Source: Verrucomicrobiia bacterium (GTDB lineage: Bacteria > Verrucomicrobiota > Verrucomicrobiia > Limisphaerales > DTLC01). From it: 14,255 nucleotides of DNA. The stretch's first letter is position 1. Every line of letters begins with the position of its first letter. The notes under the pieces are model-generated. The model had not been told where the DNA came from. It made no database searches and worked only from the letters and a program-made list of their open reading frames with translations. The DNA lies in contig JANWZY010000038.1 in assembly GCA_025061935.1 (NCBI GenBank), forward strand, positions 1 through 14,255, given 5' to 3'. The position numbers were made by a program, and so were the translations under genes. Below, in pieces: positions 1 through 7,287 of the stretch.

Positions 1-240
1 TCGCATCCGCCCGCGCGCCGCAGACGAACTCGACCCGCACTGAAGTGCCCCAGGAGCCACTCTACTCGGCGGCAGCGCTGCCGCAGCCCCAGACCGCACC
101 TGCAACAGAACCAGTGCTCCATTCGAGCCGGGGCGAAATCTTTTCAACCCTGGCGGAGAACACAGTCACCTACAGGCTAGGTTTTACGCCACCGTTTGGA
201 GTTTCCCAAGACGCCCAAATTTGCTTTCATGTGCGCCGGA
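1..240 (+). other. Left-edge region; possible 3' end of an upstream gene
   Basis: No complete gene is visible before the first kinase. Two readings are possible. In frame 2 the entering frame reads RIRPRAADELDPH and stops at 41-43 (TGA); this acidic, protein-like tail could be the C-terminus of an upstream gene and would leave a gap of about 200 bases. In frame 3 an open frame enters at base 3 and stays open to a stop at 333-335. Its first 55 or so codons are Pro/Ala/Thr-rich with mostly G or C third positions, but it would overlap the kinase gene by 95 bases. I prefer the frame 2 ending, weakly. Neither fragment is long enough to name a product. Confidence 0.3.
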
Positions 241-987
241 ATGAAAACGTTTGCCGAGTTGGGTTTCCCGGGCAGGCTCATCGCCGTCGAAGGCTTGGAC
301 GGCTCGGGGAAATCTACCCAGATTTATTTGCTTAAACGGTGGCTGGAGTCGCGCCGGCTCAAGGTTTATTTCAGCGAGTGGAATTCTTCCGAACTGGTGA
401 AGTCGGCCACATCACGGGCCAAAAAAAACCACCTCTTAACCCCGACGACTTTCAGCCTGATCCATGCTACCGATTTTGCAGACCGGTACGAGCGGCACCT
501 GCTGCCGTTGCTCCGGGCAGGATTCCTTGTACTGTGCGACAGGTACATTTTCACAGCATTCGCACGTGACGTGGTGCGCGGGTGCCCGCCGGATTGGGTG
601 CGCGGTATATACAGTTTCGCCGCGCTGCCAGATGTGACATTCTTCTTCAACGCCGACCTGGAAGTCTCGCTCCGACGGATCCTCGACGGCCGGCCCGTGC
701 TTAAATACTACGAGGCCGGGATGGACCTCGGCCTGTCGCCCGATCCGCAGGAAAGCTTCAGGCTATTCCAAGCACGGCTCCTGGAGCAATATCTCGGTAT
801 GGCTAAAGAATTCAATTTCGAGGTCATAGACGCCAACCAGCCCGCCGAAGTTCAGCAGGCTATCGTGCGGCGCATCCTTTCGCGGCGAGTGAAGCTCGGT
901 CAATTCAAGTGTAACCGCCCGCTGCCGGTGCCGAGCGCGCACGCGCATACGGCCAAACCTGAACTCAAACCTCAACTTTCCGAATGA
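241..987 (+). CDS. Thymidylate kinase-like P-loop kinase, first of a tandem pair
   Basis: A P-loop nucleoside-monophosphate kinase of the thymidylate kinase superfamily, expected to move the ATP gamma-phosphate to a nucleotide in the cytoplasm. From the ATG at 241 it is 248 residues. Visible motifs are the Walker A loop GLDGSGKST at residues 18-26 with an intact lysine (K24) and the DRY motif at 100-102, which corresponds to the conserved DR(H/Y) of Tmk. A lid-like stretch around 150-170 reads KYYEAGMDLGLS. The REPGG-type substrate loop of canonical dTMP kinases is missing; the equivalent stretch reads FSEWNSSELVKSA, so dTMP may not be the substrate. The last 30 or so residues are Pro/His-rich and look disordered. 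ATG 229 and TTG 196 are alternative in-frame starts; 241 is preferred because it starts closest to the conserved core. The stop overlaps the next start as ATGA. Confidence 0.8.
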   Translation: MKTFAELGFPGRLIAVEGLDGSGKSTQIYLLKRWLESRRLKVYFSEWNSSELVKSATSRAKKNHLLTPTTFSLIHATDFADRYERHLLPLLRAGFLVLCDRYIFTAFARDVVRGCPPDWVRGIYSFAALPDVTFFFNADLEVSLRRILDGRPVLKYYEAGMDLGLSPDPQESFRLFQARLLEQYLGMAKEFNFEVIDANQPAEVQQAIVRRILSRRVKLGQFKCNRPLPVPSAHAHTAKPELKPQLSE

Positions 988-1748
988 AAACTGCCACAAG
1001 CCCAAGCACAACCGCCCGGCACCACCCGCCCCGCACGTTTTACGGGCACGGGCTACCAGGGGTGAACCTCGACGAACTGGTCGGCACATTGATCGTCATC
1101 GAGGGCGCCGACGGCTCAGGCCGCTCGACTCAAATCACGCGGCTGGTCGACTGGCTCGAAAGCCACGGCTACGCCACAGTCCGAGTCGGACTAAAAGGTT
1201 CCAACCTGGTCGGCGCCGAGCTTGCAAAGGCCCAGCAGGGGAACATTTTAAGCCGCACCACGTTGGCTCTTTTCTACGCAACGGACTTTGCCGACCAGCT
1301 CGAAAACACCATACTGCCCGCGCTCCGCGCAGGGTTCGTCGTTTTAGCCGACCGCTACATCTACACGCTCATGGCCCGCGACATGGTCCGCGGCATAGAC
1401 GAAGAGTGGCTGAAGAACCTTTACGGCATTGCCCTCGTACCTGACGCAGTCTTTTACCTTAACGTGGCGCCAGAAGAACTGGTCCAACGCGCGCTGTTCA
1501 AAAACGCGGCACTGGACTATTGGGAAAGCGGCATGGATATCGGATTGTCCCGCGACATGTTCGACAGCTTCCTCAAGTACCAGGCCAAAATGCAAGAGGC
1601 GTTCCGGCGACTGCAGCGCACCTACGGTTTCACTGTCATAGACGGAAACAGGCCTGTCGAGGTAATCAACCGCGAACTGCGCGAAAAAATAAGTGCAGTG
1701 TTGCGCGGGCGCGTCAGGCCCAAACCGCGTTGGCACCGCTCACGCTAG
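984..1748 (+). CDS. Thymidylate kinase-like protein with Walker A Lys-to-Arg change, second of the pair
   Basis: A 254-residue paralogue of the preceding gene, clearly related along its length: ATDFAD, LRAGF, ADRYIYT, ARD.VRG and the GMD.GLS stretch are all shared. An extra N-terminal segment of about 33 residues, rich in Thr, His and Pro, precedes the core. The P-loop reads GADGSGRST at residues 41-49, so the Walker A lysine is arginine (R47). The DRY motif is intact at 123-125. As in the first copy there is no canonical REPGG loop. The start codon overlaps the upstream TGA (ATGA at 984-987), which implies translational coupling and roughly matched synthesis. Tmk enzymes are dimers, so a heterodimer of one active and one altered subunit is a reasonable inference. 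It could instead be a weak kinase or a regulatory nucleotide-binding protein. Family assignment is firm; catalytic competence is open. Confidence 0.78.
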   Translation: MKTATSPSTTARHHPPRTFYGHGLPGVNLDELVGTLIVIEGADGSGRSTQITRLVDWLESHGYATVRVGLKGSNLVGAELAKAQQGNILSRTTLALFYATDFADQLENTILPALRAGFVVLADRYIYTLMARDMVRGIDEEWLKNLYGIALVPDAVFYLNVAPEELVQRALFKNAALDYWESGMDIGLSRDMFDSFLKYQAKMQEAFRRLQRTYGFTVIDGNRPVEVINRELREKISAVLRGRVRPKPRWHRSR

Positions 1749-1792
1749 CCGCAGCAGAACGCGGGCCGAGCACCAAAAACCCGAGCGCACAA

Positions 1793-2287
1793 TCACGCCA
1801 GGAGTGCCGGGTAAATCAGCCACTCGAGCTTCGCGCACCTGCCGCACTTGAGCGATTCGGCAACAAGCTTGCACACGCCACCCTTCTTAATTGTGAACCC
1901 GGCGCCGGCCCGGCCAGTGACCAATACCGATACCAGCGTGCTCAAGTACGGCTCGTGCCCGACGAGCATCACCACATTGCGCTGCGGCTCGAGCGCGCGC
2001 AGACGCCGTACAAGCGCCCGCAGACTCCCATCCGGACACATCTCTTCGGCAAGCTGCACCGCCCCCGGTAACCCCAGCTCGCGCGCAACTATCTCAGCCG
2101 TCTCACGCGCGCGCACCAGGGGGCTACTCAAAATCAGCTCCGGCTTGACCCCGAACCGTCGCAGGCCACGCGCGACACGCCGAACCGCAGCTTTACCTTC
2201 GGCTGTTAATGGACGGTCAAAATCTGTCTTAGCCCCGTGCGTCCCCGGCTCCGCAGCTTCGCCATGCCGCAAAATGTAGATTTCCAT
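1793..2287 (-). CDS. sixA: SixA-type phosphohistidine phosphatase (histidine phosphatase superfamily)
   Basis: A small cytoplasmic phosphatase of the phosphoglycerate-mutase-like superfamily that hydrolyses phosphohistidine or other phosphomonoesters. The 164-residue length is typical of SixA. The catalytic RHG motif is at residues 7-9 (phospho-accepting H8). SSP at 54-56 with R59 and R61 supplies the phosphate pocket, and the second histidine is in GHEP at 110-113 (H111). The ATG at 2287 puts the RHG motif at the very N-terminus as expected; a longer in-frame opening to 2395 adds an unrelated stretch and is rejected. The gene is convergent with the kinase pair, with 44 bases between the stops and no clear terminator. 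SixA family members often sit beside polyphosphate or CHAD-domain genes; that is a memory of gene neighbourhoods and is not visible here. Confidence 0.88.
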   Translation of the reverse strand: MEIYILRHGEAAEPGTHGAKTDFDRPLTAEGKAAVRRVARGLRRFGVKPELILSSPLVRARETAEIVARELGLPGAVQLAEEMCPDGSLRALVRRLRALEPQRNVVMLVGHEPYLSTLVSVLVTGRAGAGFTIKKGGVCKLVAESLKCGRCAKLEWLIYPALLA

Positions 2288-2485
2288 GCCACTTATACTG
2301 GCCGCGCGCGCTAAGGTGGCAAGCCGGAACCGGCAGGCTACTGCGGCGTACGCAGCCGAAACCGCCAGCAGCACGCGCCCGGGTAAACAATGCACGTTCA
2401 GCGGCGTCGGCCCGAATTGGACATGCCGTCCGAGGATTCATACTTTGCCGGCGCCGAAATTTCAGCTAAAAACGCCCGCACCAGC

Positions 2486-3619
2486 ATGTTCGAGCTGCTG
2501 AAAACCGACACGCGCACCAAAGCGCGCCTGGGCAGGCTCAAAACCGCGCACGGGACAGTCGAGACGCCTGTGTTCATGCCCGTAGGCACACAGGCCACGG
2601 TCAAGGCGGTTGACCCGCGCGAACTGCGCGAGCTGGGCACGCAAATCATACTCAGCAACACGTACCACCTGTGCATCCGCCCGGGGATCGAGGTCATCAG
2701 CAGCGCGGGCGGCCTGCACGCGTTTATGAATTGGCACGGGCCGATCTTGACCGACAGCGGCGGATACCAGGTATTCAGCCTAGCCAAAATCCGGAAAGTC
2801 CGCCCGCACGGCGTCGAGTTCCAATCGCACGTTGACGGCGCGCGACTTTTCCTCGGACCGAAAGAGGCCATGGAAATCCAGCGCGTGCTCGGCTCGGACA
2901 TCGCCATGGCGTTCGACGAGTGCCCACCCCACACAGCCCCGCTGCGCCACCTGCGCGCCGCTGTCGAACGGACCATACGCTGGGCGCGCGAATGCCGCGA
3001 CCAACCCCGCGCCAGCGGACAATTGGTTTTCGGCATAGTTCAAGGCGGCACAGACCAAGAGTTGCGCCGGCTCTGCGCCGAAGCGATTGTCAGGCTCGAT
3101 TTCGACGGCTATGCGATCGGCGGCGTGAGCGTAGGCGAGCCAGAACCGGACATGATGAAAGCCGTCGAGCTGACCGAGCCATACCTGCCGCCGGATAAAC
3201 CGCGCTATGCAATGGGTCTAGGCACCCCCGCGCAAATTCTCGAAATGATCGCGCGCGGCGTGGACATGTTCGATTGCGTCCTGCCCACACGCGTCGCGCG
3301 CAACGGCGGCGCCTTCACACGCCGAGGACTCTTAAGCATCAAGTCTGCAGCATACAAGGCGGACTTCAAACCCATCGAGGAGGACTGCGACTGCTTTGCG
3401 TGTAGGCATTTCAGCCGTGCGTACATTCGGCACCTGCTTAACGTTGGCGAGATCCTGGGGCTTAGAATGCTCAGCGTGCACAACACGCGCATGTTCATGC
3501 GCCTGCTCGCAGACGCGCGCACGGCCATCGCTGCAGGCGACTTCGACGAGTTCAGACGCGAGTTCGTCGCCAATTACCGGCCGTCCCGGCGCGTGCTAGC
3601 CTCCCGCGGCACCGAGTAA
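2486..3619 (+). CDS. tgt: tRNA-guanine(34) transglycosylase (queuosine pathway)
   Basis: Exchanges guanine 34 of GUN-anticodon tRNAs for the queuosine precursor preQ1. From ATG 2486 it is 377 residues, the normal bacterial size. TDSGGYQVFS carries the first catalytic Asp (D90). The nucleophile is D263 in MFDCVLPTR. Zinc ligands are C301, C303 and C306 (CDCFAC) with H332. DECPP at 144-148 and GGVSVGE at 212-218 line the base pocket and resemble bacterial, preQ1-using enzymes. The start was chosen by family alignment, since MFELLKTDTRTKARLG matches the usual N-terminus. In-frame ATGs at 2423 and 2390 exist, and none of the three has a convincing ribosome binding site. No other queuosine gene is in the window. 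Confidence 0.96.
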   Translation: MFELLKTDTRTKARLGRLKTAHGTVETPVFMPVGTQATVKAVDPRELRELGTQIILSNTYHLCIRPGIEVISSAGGLHAFMNWHGPILTDSGGYQVFSLAKIRKVRPHGVEFQSHVDGARLFLGPKEAMEIQRVLGSDIAMAFDECPPHTAPLRHLRAAVERTIRWARECRDQPRASGQLVFGIVQGGTDQELRRLCAEAIVRLDFDGYAIGGVSVGEPEPDMMKAVELTEPYLPPDKPRYAMGLGTPAQILEMIARGVDMFDCVLPTRVARNGGAFTRRGLLSIKSAAYKADFKPIEEDCDCFACRHFSRAYIRHLLNVGEILGLRMLSVHNTRMFMRLLADARTAIAAGDFDEFRREFVANYRPSRRVLASRGTE

Positions 3620-3621
3620 GA

Positions 3622-3663
3622 CAAGCGCCGCCGCGCAAACGACGCTTGCATTCCCGGGGGAAT
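3622..3663 (+). terminator. Tandem inverted repeats after tgt, possible weak terminator
   Basis: Just after the tgt stop, CAAGCG (3622-3627) and CGCTTG (3643-3648) form 6-base arms around a 15-base loop, followed at once by ATTCCC/GGGAAT (3650-3663) with a 2-base centre. Downstream DNA is T-rich (TATTTT at 3668) but lacks a clean T-tract. The second arm overlaps the proposed -35 of the next gene, so these may be operator elements instead. Confidence 0.3.
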
Positions 3664-3673
3664 GTGATATTTT
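3646..3673 (+). promoter_or_regulatory. Candidate sigma-70-like promoter for the PPC repeat protein
   Basis: TTGCAT (3646-3651), a 16-base spacer and TATTTT (3668-3673) resemble -35 and -10 boxes, about 50 bases before the start codon. The call is by eye, and promoter consensus in this lineage is not well established. Confidence 0.35.
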
Positions 3674-3708
3674 CTACCTGAACTGGAGACACCGCTGGGA
3701 CAAACCGC

Positions 3709-3717
3709 AGGAGGAGG
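3709..3717 (+). promoter_or_regulatory. Strong Shine-Dalgarno sequence
   Basis: AGGAGGAGG lies 6 bases before the ATG at 3724. It is by far the best ribosome binding site in the window; most other genes here have weak or no visible Shine-Dalgarno. It fixes the start of the secreted repeat protein and suggests efficient translation. Confidence 0.85.
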
Positions 3718-3723
3718 CAAAAA

Positions 3724-5304
3724 ATGAAAACACAGAAAGCCGTGCGGACAGGCCAGACGCAAGCATGGCGTGTATTTGCTGCAGCCATTGCACTAATGTA
3801 CGCGCTTTACCCGCGCGCCAACGCGCAGTTCACCATCGAATGCGGCCAGACAGTTGTGGGCACAATAGCCGTGCCCGGCGAATCCGACATTTATTATTTC
3901 ACCGGCACCGCAGGCCAGGTGATTATTGTCACTGCCACTAGCCCCGATACAAATCTGTGCGCGCGCGCAGAAGTCCGCGCCCCAGGAGGCACATTCCTCG
4001 GCTCGAACGTATGCGATAGGGCGACCGCCCCCATCACGCTACCAGTCACAGGTGTGTACTCTATCACTGTACGTGACAGGAACAATCAATACACCGGACT
4101 GTACGGGCTGAACCTAGCGTCAGTCACAGGCGCGTGCGGCGAGTGGCTCGGCTGCAACCAATCAATAACAAACAGCCTGCTTATCCCAGGTGAAACGGAC
4201 ATTTACAGGTTCAACGGGGAGGCAGGCCAAGCTGTGGTGCTGAGCACTTACAGCTCTGATCCTAACTTGTGTGTACGCATCGAGGTGTACAGTCCCACGG
4301 GCCAGTTGCTCGGTACGAACCTGTGCGACAAACCCACTGGTGTAATCGTGCTGCCCACCAACGGCACATACACTGTGCTTGTCCACGACCGTACCTACGA
4401 AAACACGGGCGCCTACGGGCTTGGCCTGTCTTTCGTTACCGGCCAATGCGGGACACAAATCGCCTGCGGCCAGACAGTTACCGGCACAATCGATTTCGAG
4501 GGCGAGACCGATACCTACACCTTCAGCGGCAATGCGGGCGAAGTTGTTGTGGTGAGCGCGTTCGGGACATACTCGCCGAATCTGCCCTACCTCTGCGCAG
4601 CAGTGGAGGTGCACGACCCAGCAGGCAATCTCATCGGGAGCATGAATTGTAACGGCGCCACGACAAACATTGTCCTGCCAACCACAGGCACTTACACAAT
4701 TCGCGTGCACGACGGCAATTACCAGGACACCGGCCCATACGGACTGAGCCTCGTCATGTTGGGCGGCCGCTGCGGCACACCACTCGTCTGTGCACAAACC
4801 ATCACCAATTCGATCACAATGCGCGCAGAAACGCATGCTTACACATTCCAAGGATTTGCGGGCCAAAGCATACGCGTGGGCGCAACAGCGCCGGACCCAG
4901 ACCTTTGCATGCGCGTAAGGGTTTACAGCTCCTCAGGCCAGTTACTAGCAACAAACGTGTGCGACCTGCAAACCGCCGTCTTCGCACTACCGACCACGGG
5001 CAATCATACAATCTTAGTCCATGATTCGAATTACCAAGACACCGGCGCCTACACCGTATCCCTCTCATGCTTCGGCCCGTTCCCAACGCTTACGATATCC
5101 GCCAGTAACTCCGTGCCAGTGCTCACGTATTGGGGCCTGCCCGGTACTAGGAACGCGATCGAATACACCACCAACCTCGCCGATGGCTCAACCCAATGGC
5201 TCACGCTATGGTCGAACGTGCTGAGCGTCAGCCCATATCTCGTTCCTGATTGGACCTGGACAAACAGCCCCCAGAGGTTCTACCGCGCAGTACAACTGCC
5301 CTGA
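3724..5304 (+). CDS. Secreted protein with four cysteine-patterned PPC-like repeats and a C-terminal beta module
   Basis: A 526-residue exported protein. A Sec signal peptide spans residues 1-34 (basic start, hydrophobic core AAAIALMYALY, cleavage after ANA). Four repeats of about 104 residues begin at C40, C144, C248 and C356. Each contains a G(E)(S/T)DxYxFxGxAGQ block, an LC...EV/RV.(S/P).G block, a CD...LPxTGxYxIxVxD block and a (Y)xDTGxYGLxL block, the pattern of bacterial pre-peptidase C-terminal (PPC) domains. Every cysteine of the mature protein sits in this lattice, four per repeat. Residues 453-526 form a separate module (YTTNL..GSTQW, ending FYRAVQLP) like the C-terminal beta domains of many verrucomicrobial exported proteins. 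There is no protease or other catalytic domain, so this is PPC-type architecture without a visible enzyme. Likely a cell-surface or extracellular binding/structural protein; the ligand is unknown. Confidence 0.85.
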   Translation: MKTQKAVRTGQTQAWRVFAAAIALMYALYPRANAQFTIECGQTVVGTIAVPGESDIYYFTGTAGQVIIVTATSPDTNLCARAEVRAPGGTFLGSNVCDRATAPITLPVTGVYSITVRDRNNQYTGLYGLNLASVTGACGEWLGCNQSITNSLLIPGETDIYRFNGEAGQAVVLSTYSSDPNLCVRIEVYSPTGQLLGTNLCDKPTGVIVLPTNGTYTVLVHDRTYENTGAYGLGLSFVTGQCGTQIACGQTVTGTIDFEGETDTYTFSGNAGEVVVVSAFGTYSPNLPYLCAAVEVHDPAGNLIGSMNCNGATTNIVLPTTGTYTIRVHDGNYQDTGPYGLSLVMLGGRCGTPLVCAQTITNSITMRAETHAYTFQGFAGQSIRVGATAPDPDLCMRVRVYSSSGQLLATNVCDLQTAVFALPTTGNHTILVHDSNYQDTGAYTVSLSCFGPFPTLTISASNSVPVLTYWGLPGTRNAIEYTTNLADGSTQWLTLWSNVLSVSPYLVPDWTWTNSPQRFYRAVQLP

Positions 5305-5412
5305 TCAGAGCCTACACACTGGCAAGAACTGTGGTACCGCGCCACAGCGGCACGGAGCTGGCCACAGCAAGCCGGCTCAAAAAATGTTAACTGCTGGAAG
5401 TATAGCGCGGCT
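5305..5412. other. Convergent intergenic gap with two hairpins
   Basis: Between the two facing stop codons lie CTGTGG/CCACAG (5329-5347, 7-base loop) and GAGCTGGC/GCCGGCTC (5355-5378, 8-base loop, one G-U pair in the + transcript). The only homopolymer is an A-run at 5379-5384 on the + side, the wrong side for a classic + terminator. They may still end transcription from either side in a Rho-assisted way. Confidence 0.4.
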
Positions 5413-5847
5413 CTACGCCCGCCGCCCGAGCAAAGCCTTCAAGCCCGCCATGCCCAGCGCCGCGACCAGTGCGCCCGAAACGCCATGCAGCAGGTCCAGC
5501 ATGGTTTCCACTAACCCACCCTGTATCGCCGTGCCCTCGAACCGGTCCAAAGCGAATTCGGCGAACTCCCAAAACACCGCAGCCGTGCACGCGCAAGTGA
5601 ACGCGAAAAGATACGAAAACGGACCCTGAATTTTCGGTGCCAGACCCGGGCTACGCACCACCAGGCCAAACACAAAGTAGGCAACCGCAGCGCCGCCCCA
5701 AAAATGCAGCATCGCATCGAACCGCTCGGTTAAGCCAAACTCCGCAAGCACAAGATGCAATGCCACAACTCCCAGCGGCGCCCAACCCACACTCGCCAAC
5801 ACCCACCACAAGCGGACCGAACTATTCTCGTTGGCCTTCGAGTCCAT
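5413..5847 (-). CDS. Small four-helix membrane protein, DUF2238/VanZ-like
   Basis: A 144-residue integral membrane protein of unknown function. Four hydrophobic segments are visible, at about residues 13-36, 46-66, 77-99 and 115-139. Polar residues recur inside or beside them: D44 and H48 in FDAMLHFWGG, W93/E94/E97 in FWEFAEF, D101, and E114/D118/H121 in ETMLDLLHG. This arrangement (D..LHF.GG, WE..EF..D, then DT/ET..DLL.G..GAL) resembles the DUF2238 (YjdF-like) and VanZ-like inner-membrane families, in which no activity is firmly established. The ATG at 5847 gives a short polar N-terminus; the Shine-Dalgarno is weak (GAGC). The gene is convergent with the secreted repeat protein and has no close upstream partner, apart from a doubtful ORF that overlaps its start. 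Confidence 0.7.
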   Translation of the reverse strand: MDSKANENSSVRLWWVLASVGWAPLGVVALHLVLAEFGLTERFDAMLHFWGGAAVAYFVFGLVVRSPGLAPKIQGPFSYLFAFTCACTAAVFWEFAEFALDRFEGTAIQGGLVETMLDLLHGVSGALVAALGMAGLKALLGRRA

Positions 5848-7287
5848 GCGCGCAGCTCAAAGTCTTGGCCTGCAAAAATTCACCAGCCCGGAACGTAGTC
5901 ATACCACAAAAACCTGGCTTCCTTCTCTCTGACCTTTTTGGGCACAGGCAGCAAGACGCAAAAACAGGCCCGATCCAAGCCGCCGCTTGTTTACCCAGCT
6001 TGGGCAGGGTTAACCGCTTTCCATGTGTAATGGCCGATGTTTTGCGCCTGATGGCTTTCGGGCCGCACGCCAACTGCAAAGCCGGGTGAGGCCAACAGAC
6101 TAAGCCCAATGGCACAGTCGCACGGCTTAAAAAATTACACCTTAGCGCACCGGCTCCAATCTAACACGCACGCCGAGAGCGAATCCCGAGCACAACACAC
6201 AGCCTGAAGACTGCGAACCAAACACAAGAAGGGGTAGGTGCCCGAGTAGGTTGGGCTGTACCGTTGGGGTCAAGCTTTGCCTTCCCAGGGCCAACGCGCG
6301 GCCATGAGGAGCACAACGCTCCATACAGGCGCATGTGGATGGATTGCCTCGGCGGCGCCCCCTACGAACGCGTATCATTGGCCTTGATGCCACGACATGG
6401 CGCAGCCAACCGGCTCTCAAACCCAGTTATCGCACACTCATTTTGCCAGCACCTGGCTCCAGCCCGAAGAATGGTGGATAAGCCGCTCCACACAGTCACT
6501 TCAGCGGATTTATCACACTCCGCTCCAGGCGCAGAGCAGTTGTCGGAGCCGCAGGTCAACTGCACTAAGGCGCATGGGTCGAACCCGGGGTTAAAGCGAC
6601 ACACGCGTTCCCATGCCCGGACCATTCAGTTGTTACCTGCACTTTTGTGGCGGGTATGGTCTGGCGCGCCTTGCGGCGCCCCGGTTCCAAACTCGGGCGA
6701 CACATTTGTTGGCGGCCGCTCACACGTCACCAATGACGCTCGCATGCGTGAAATCAGCGCAGGCTTTAGTCCTGTGAATGCCAGCACCGACCCACAGAAC
6801 CGTTCCATCGGTTTTGAGCTTGGAGCCGCGCCGCTGAAAACAGCTTGCCCCGCACGGCGTTTTTTACACACGGTTGAAGCCGGGTCTAAACGAGTGGCAT
6901 GAAAACCGTCGCGGAGTTATGCAATGCTCAACAGCCGTCGCAAACTACGGAAGCGAGAAGTTTGCCGCACAACCCCCCCATTCCTGCTACTACCTGCTTT
7001 TTGCAACAACCAATCAAACCTGTCGCCGTGTGCTGCACCGCGCACAGCGTGCGTTCATCCACCACTGCGGCAAAGCGGCTGGCCTTAGTCACATGAGCGG
7101 TTCTTCCCATCCAGGCTCGGGGACCTGTGCCATTGCTTAGGCCAATGCCGGTAAAAGTCGGTGTCTGGACAGTCAGAACCTGGTGGTGGTGCGGGCATTG
7201 AGCACCCTCCCTAATCCTCCATTATCTCTCGCCTGTTCACTGACCCGGCATGGGGCGATTATGACCAAACATAGTACCGACCGGGTA
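5848..7287. other. 1.4-kb region without a recognisable gene
   Basis: I see no coding gene, tRNA or mobile element that I can support. Open frames here (for example + 6264-6902 and - 5822-6115) have no domain-like order, no Shine-Dalgarno and atypical composition with many Cys, His, Arg and Ser. Local structures include an imperfect stem at 5989-6014 (GTTTACCC with GGGTTAAC), a compound stem at 6477-6514 (GATAA-CCGCT pairing with AGCGG-TTATC), and GGCGC/GCGCC at 6663-6680. The stretch may be a decayed gene, a dispersed repeat or unrecognised regulatory RNA. The bases nearest 7287 should hold the 3' end of the pfkA transcript, but no clear terminator was found. Confidence 0.5.

Noticed and set aside
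1793..2395. Longer version of the SixA gene starting at 2395
   Set aside because: The 36 extra residues have no counterpart in the family, and the catalytic RHG motif should be close to the N-terminus, as from the start at 2287.
4162..4866. A 234-codon minus-strand open frame inside the secreted repeat gene
   Set aside because: It is a shadow of the repeat-bearing + gene, whose signal peptide, strong Shine-Dalgarno and repeat pattern are convincing.
3844..5175. The four-fold repeat as a mobile or CRISPR-like DNA repeat
   Set aside because: The periodicity is at protein level with diverged nucleotides, inside one continuous reading frame.
6576..6586. GGGTCGAACCC, resembling a tRNA T-arm
   Set aside because: The stem is only three base pairs with no acceptor, D-arm or anticodon arm at the expected distances.
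6862..6870. TTTTACACA, a match to the relaxed DnaA-box pattern
   Set aside because: It is a single match far from dnaN, at about the frequency expected by chance.
6264..6902. A 212-codon + strand open frame in the gene-poor region
   Set aside because: It has no Shine-Dalgarno, no domain-like order, mixed Arg/Ser/His/Cys-rich composition and no relation to neighbours. Frames this long arise by chance in GC-rich DNA.
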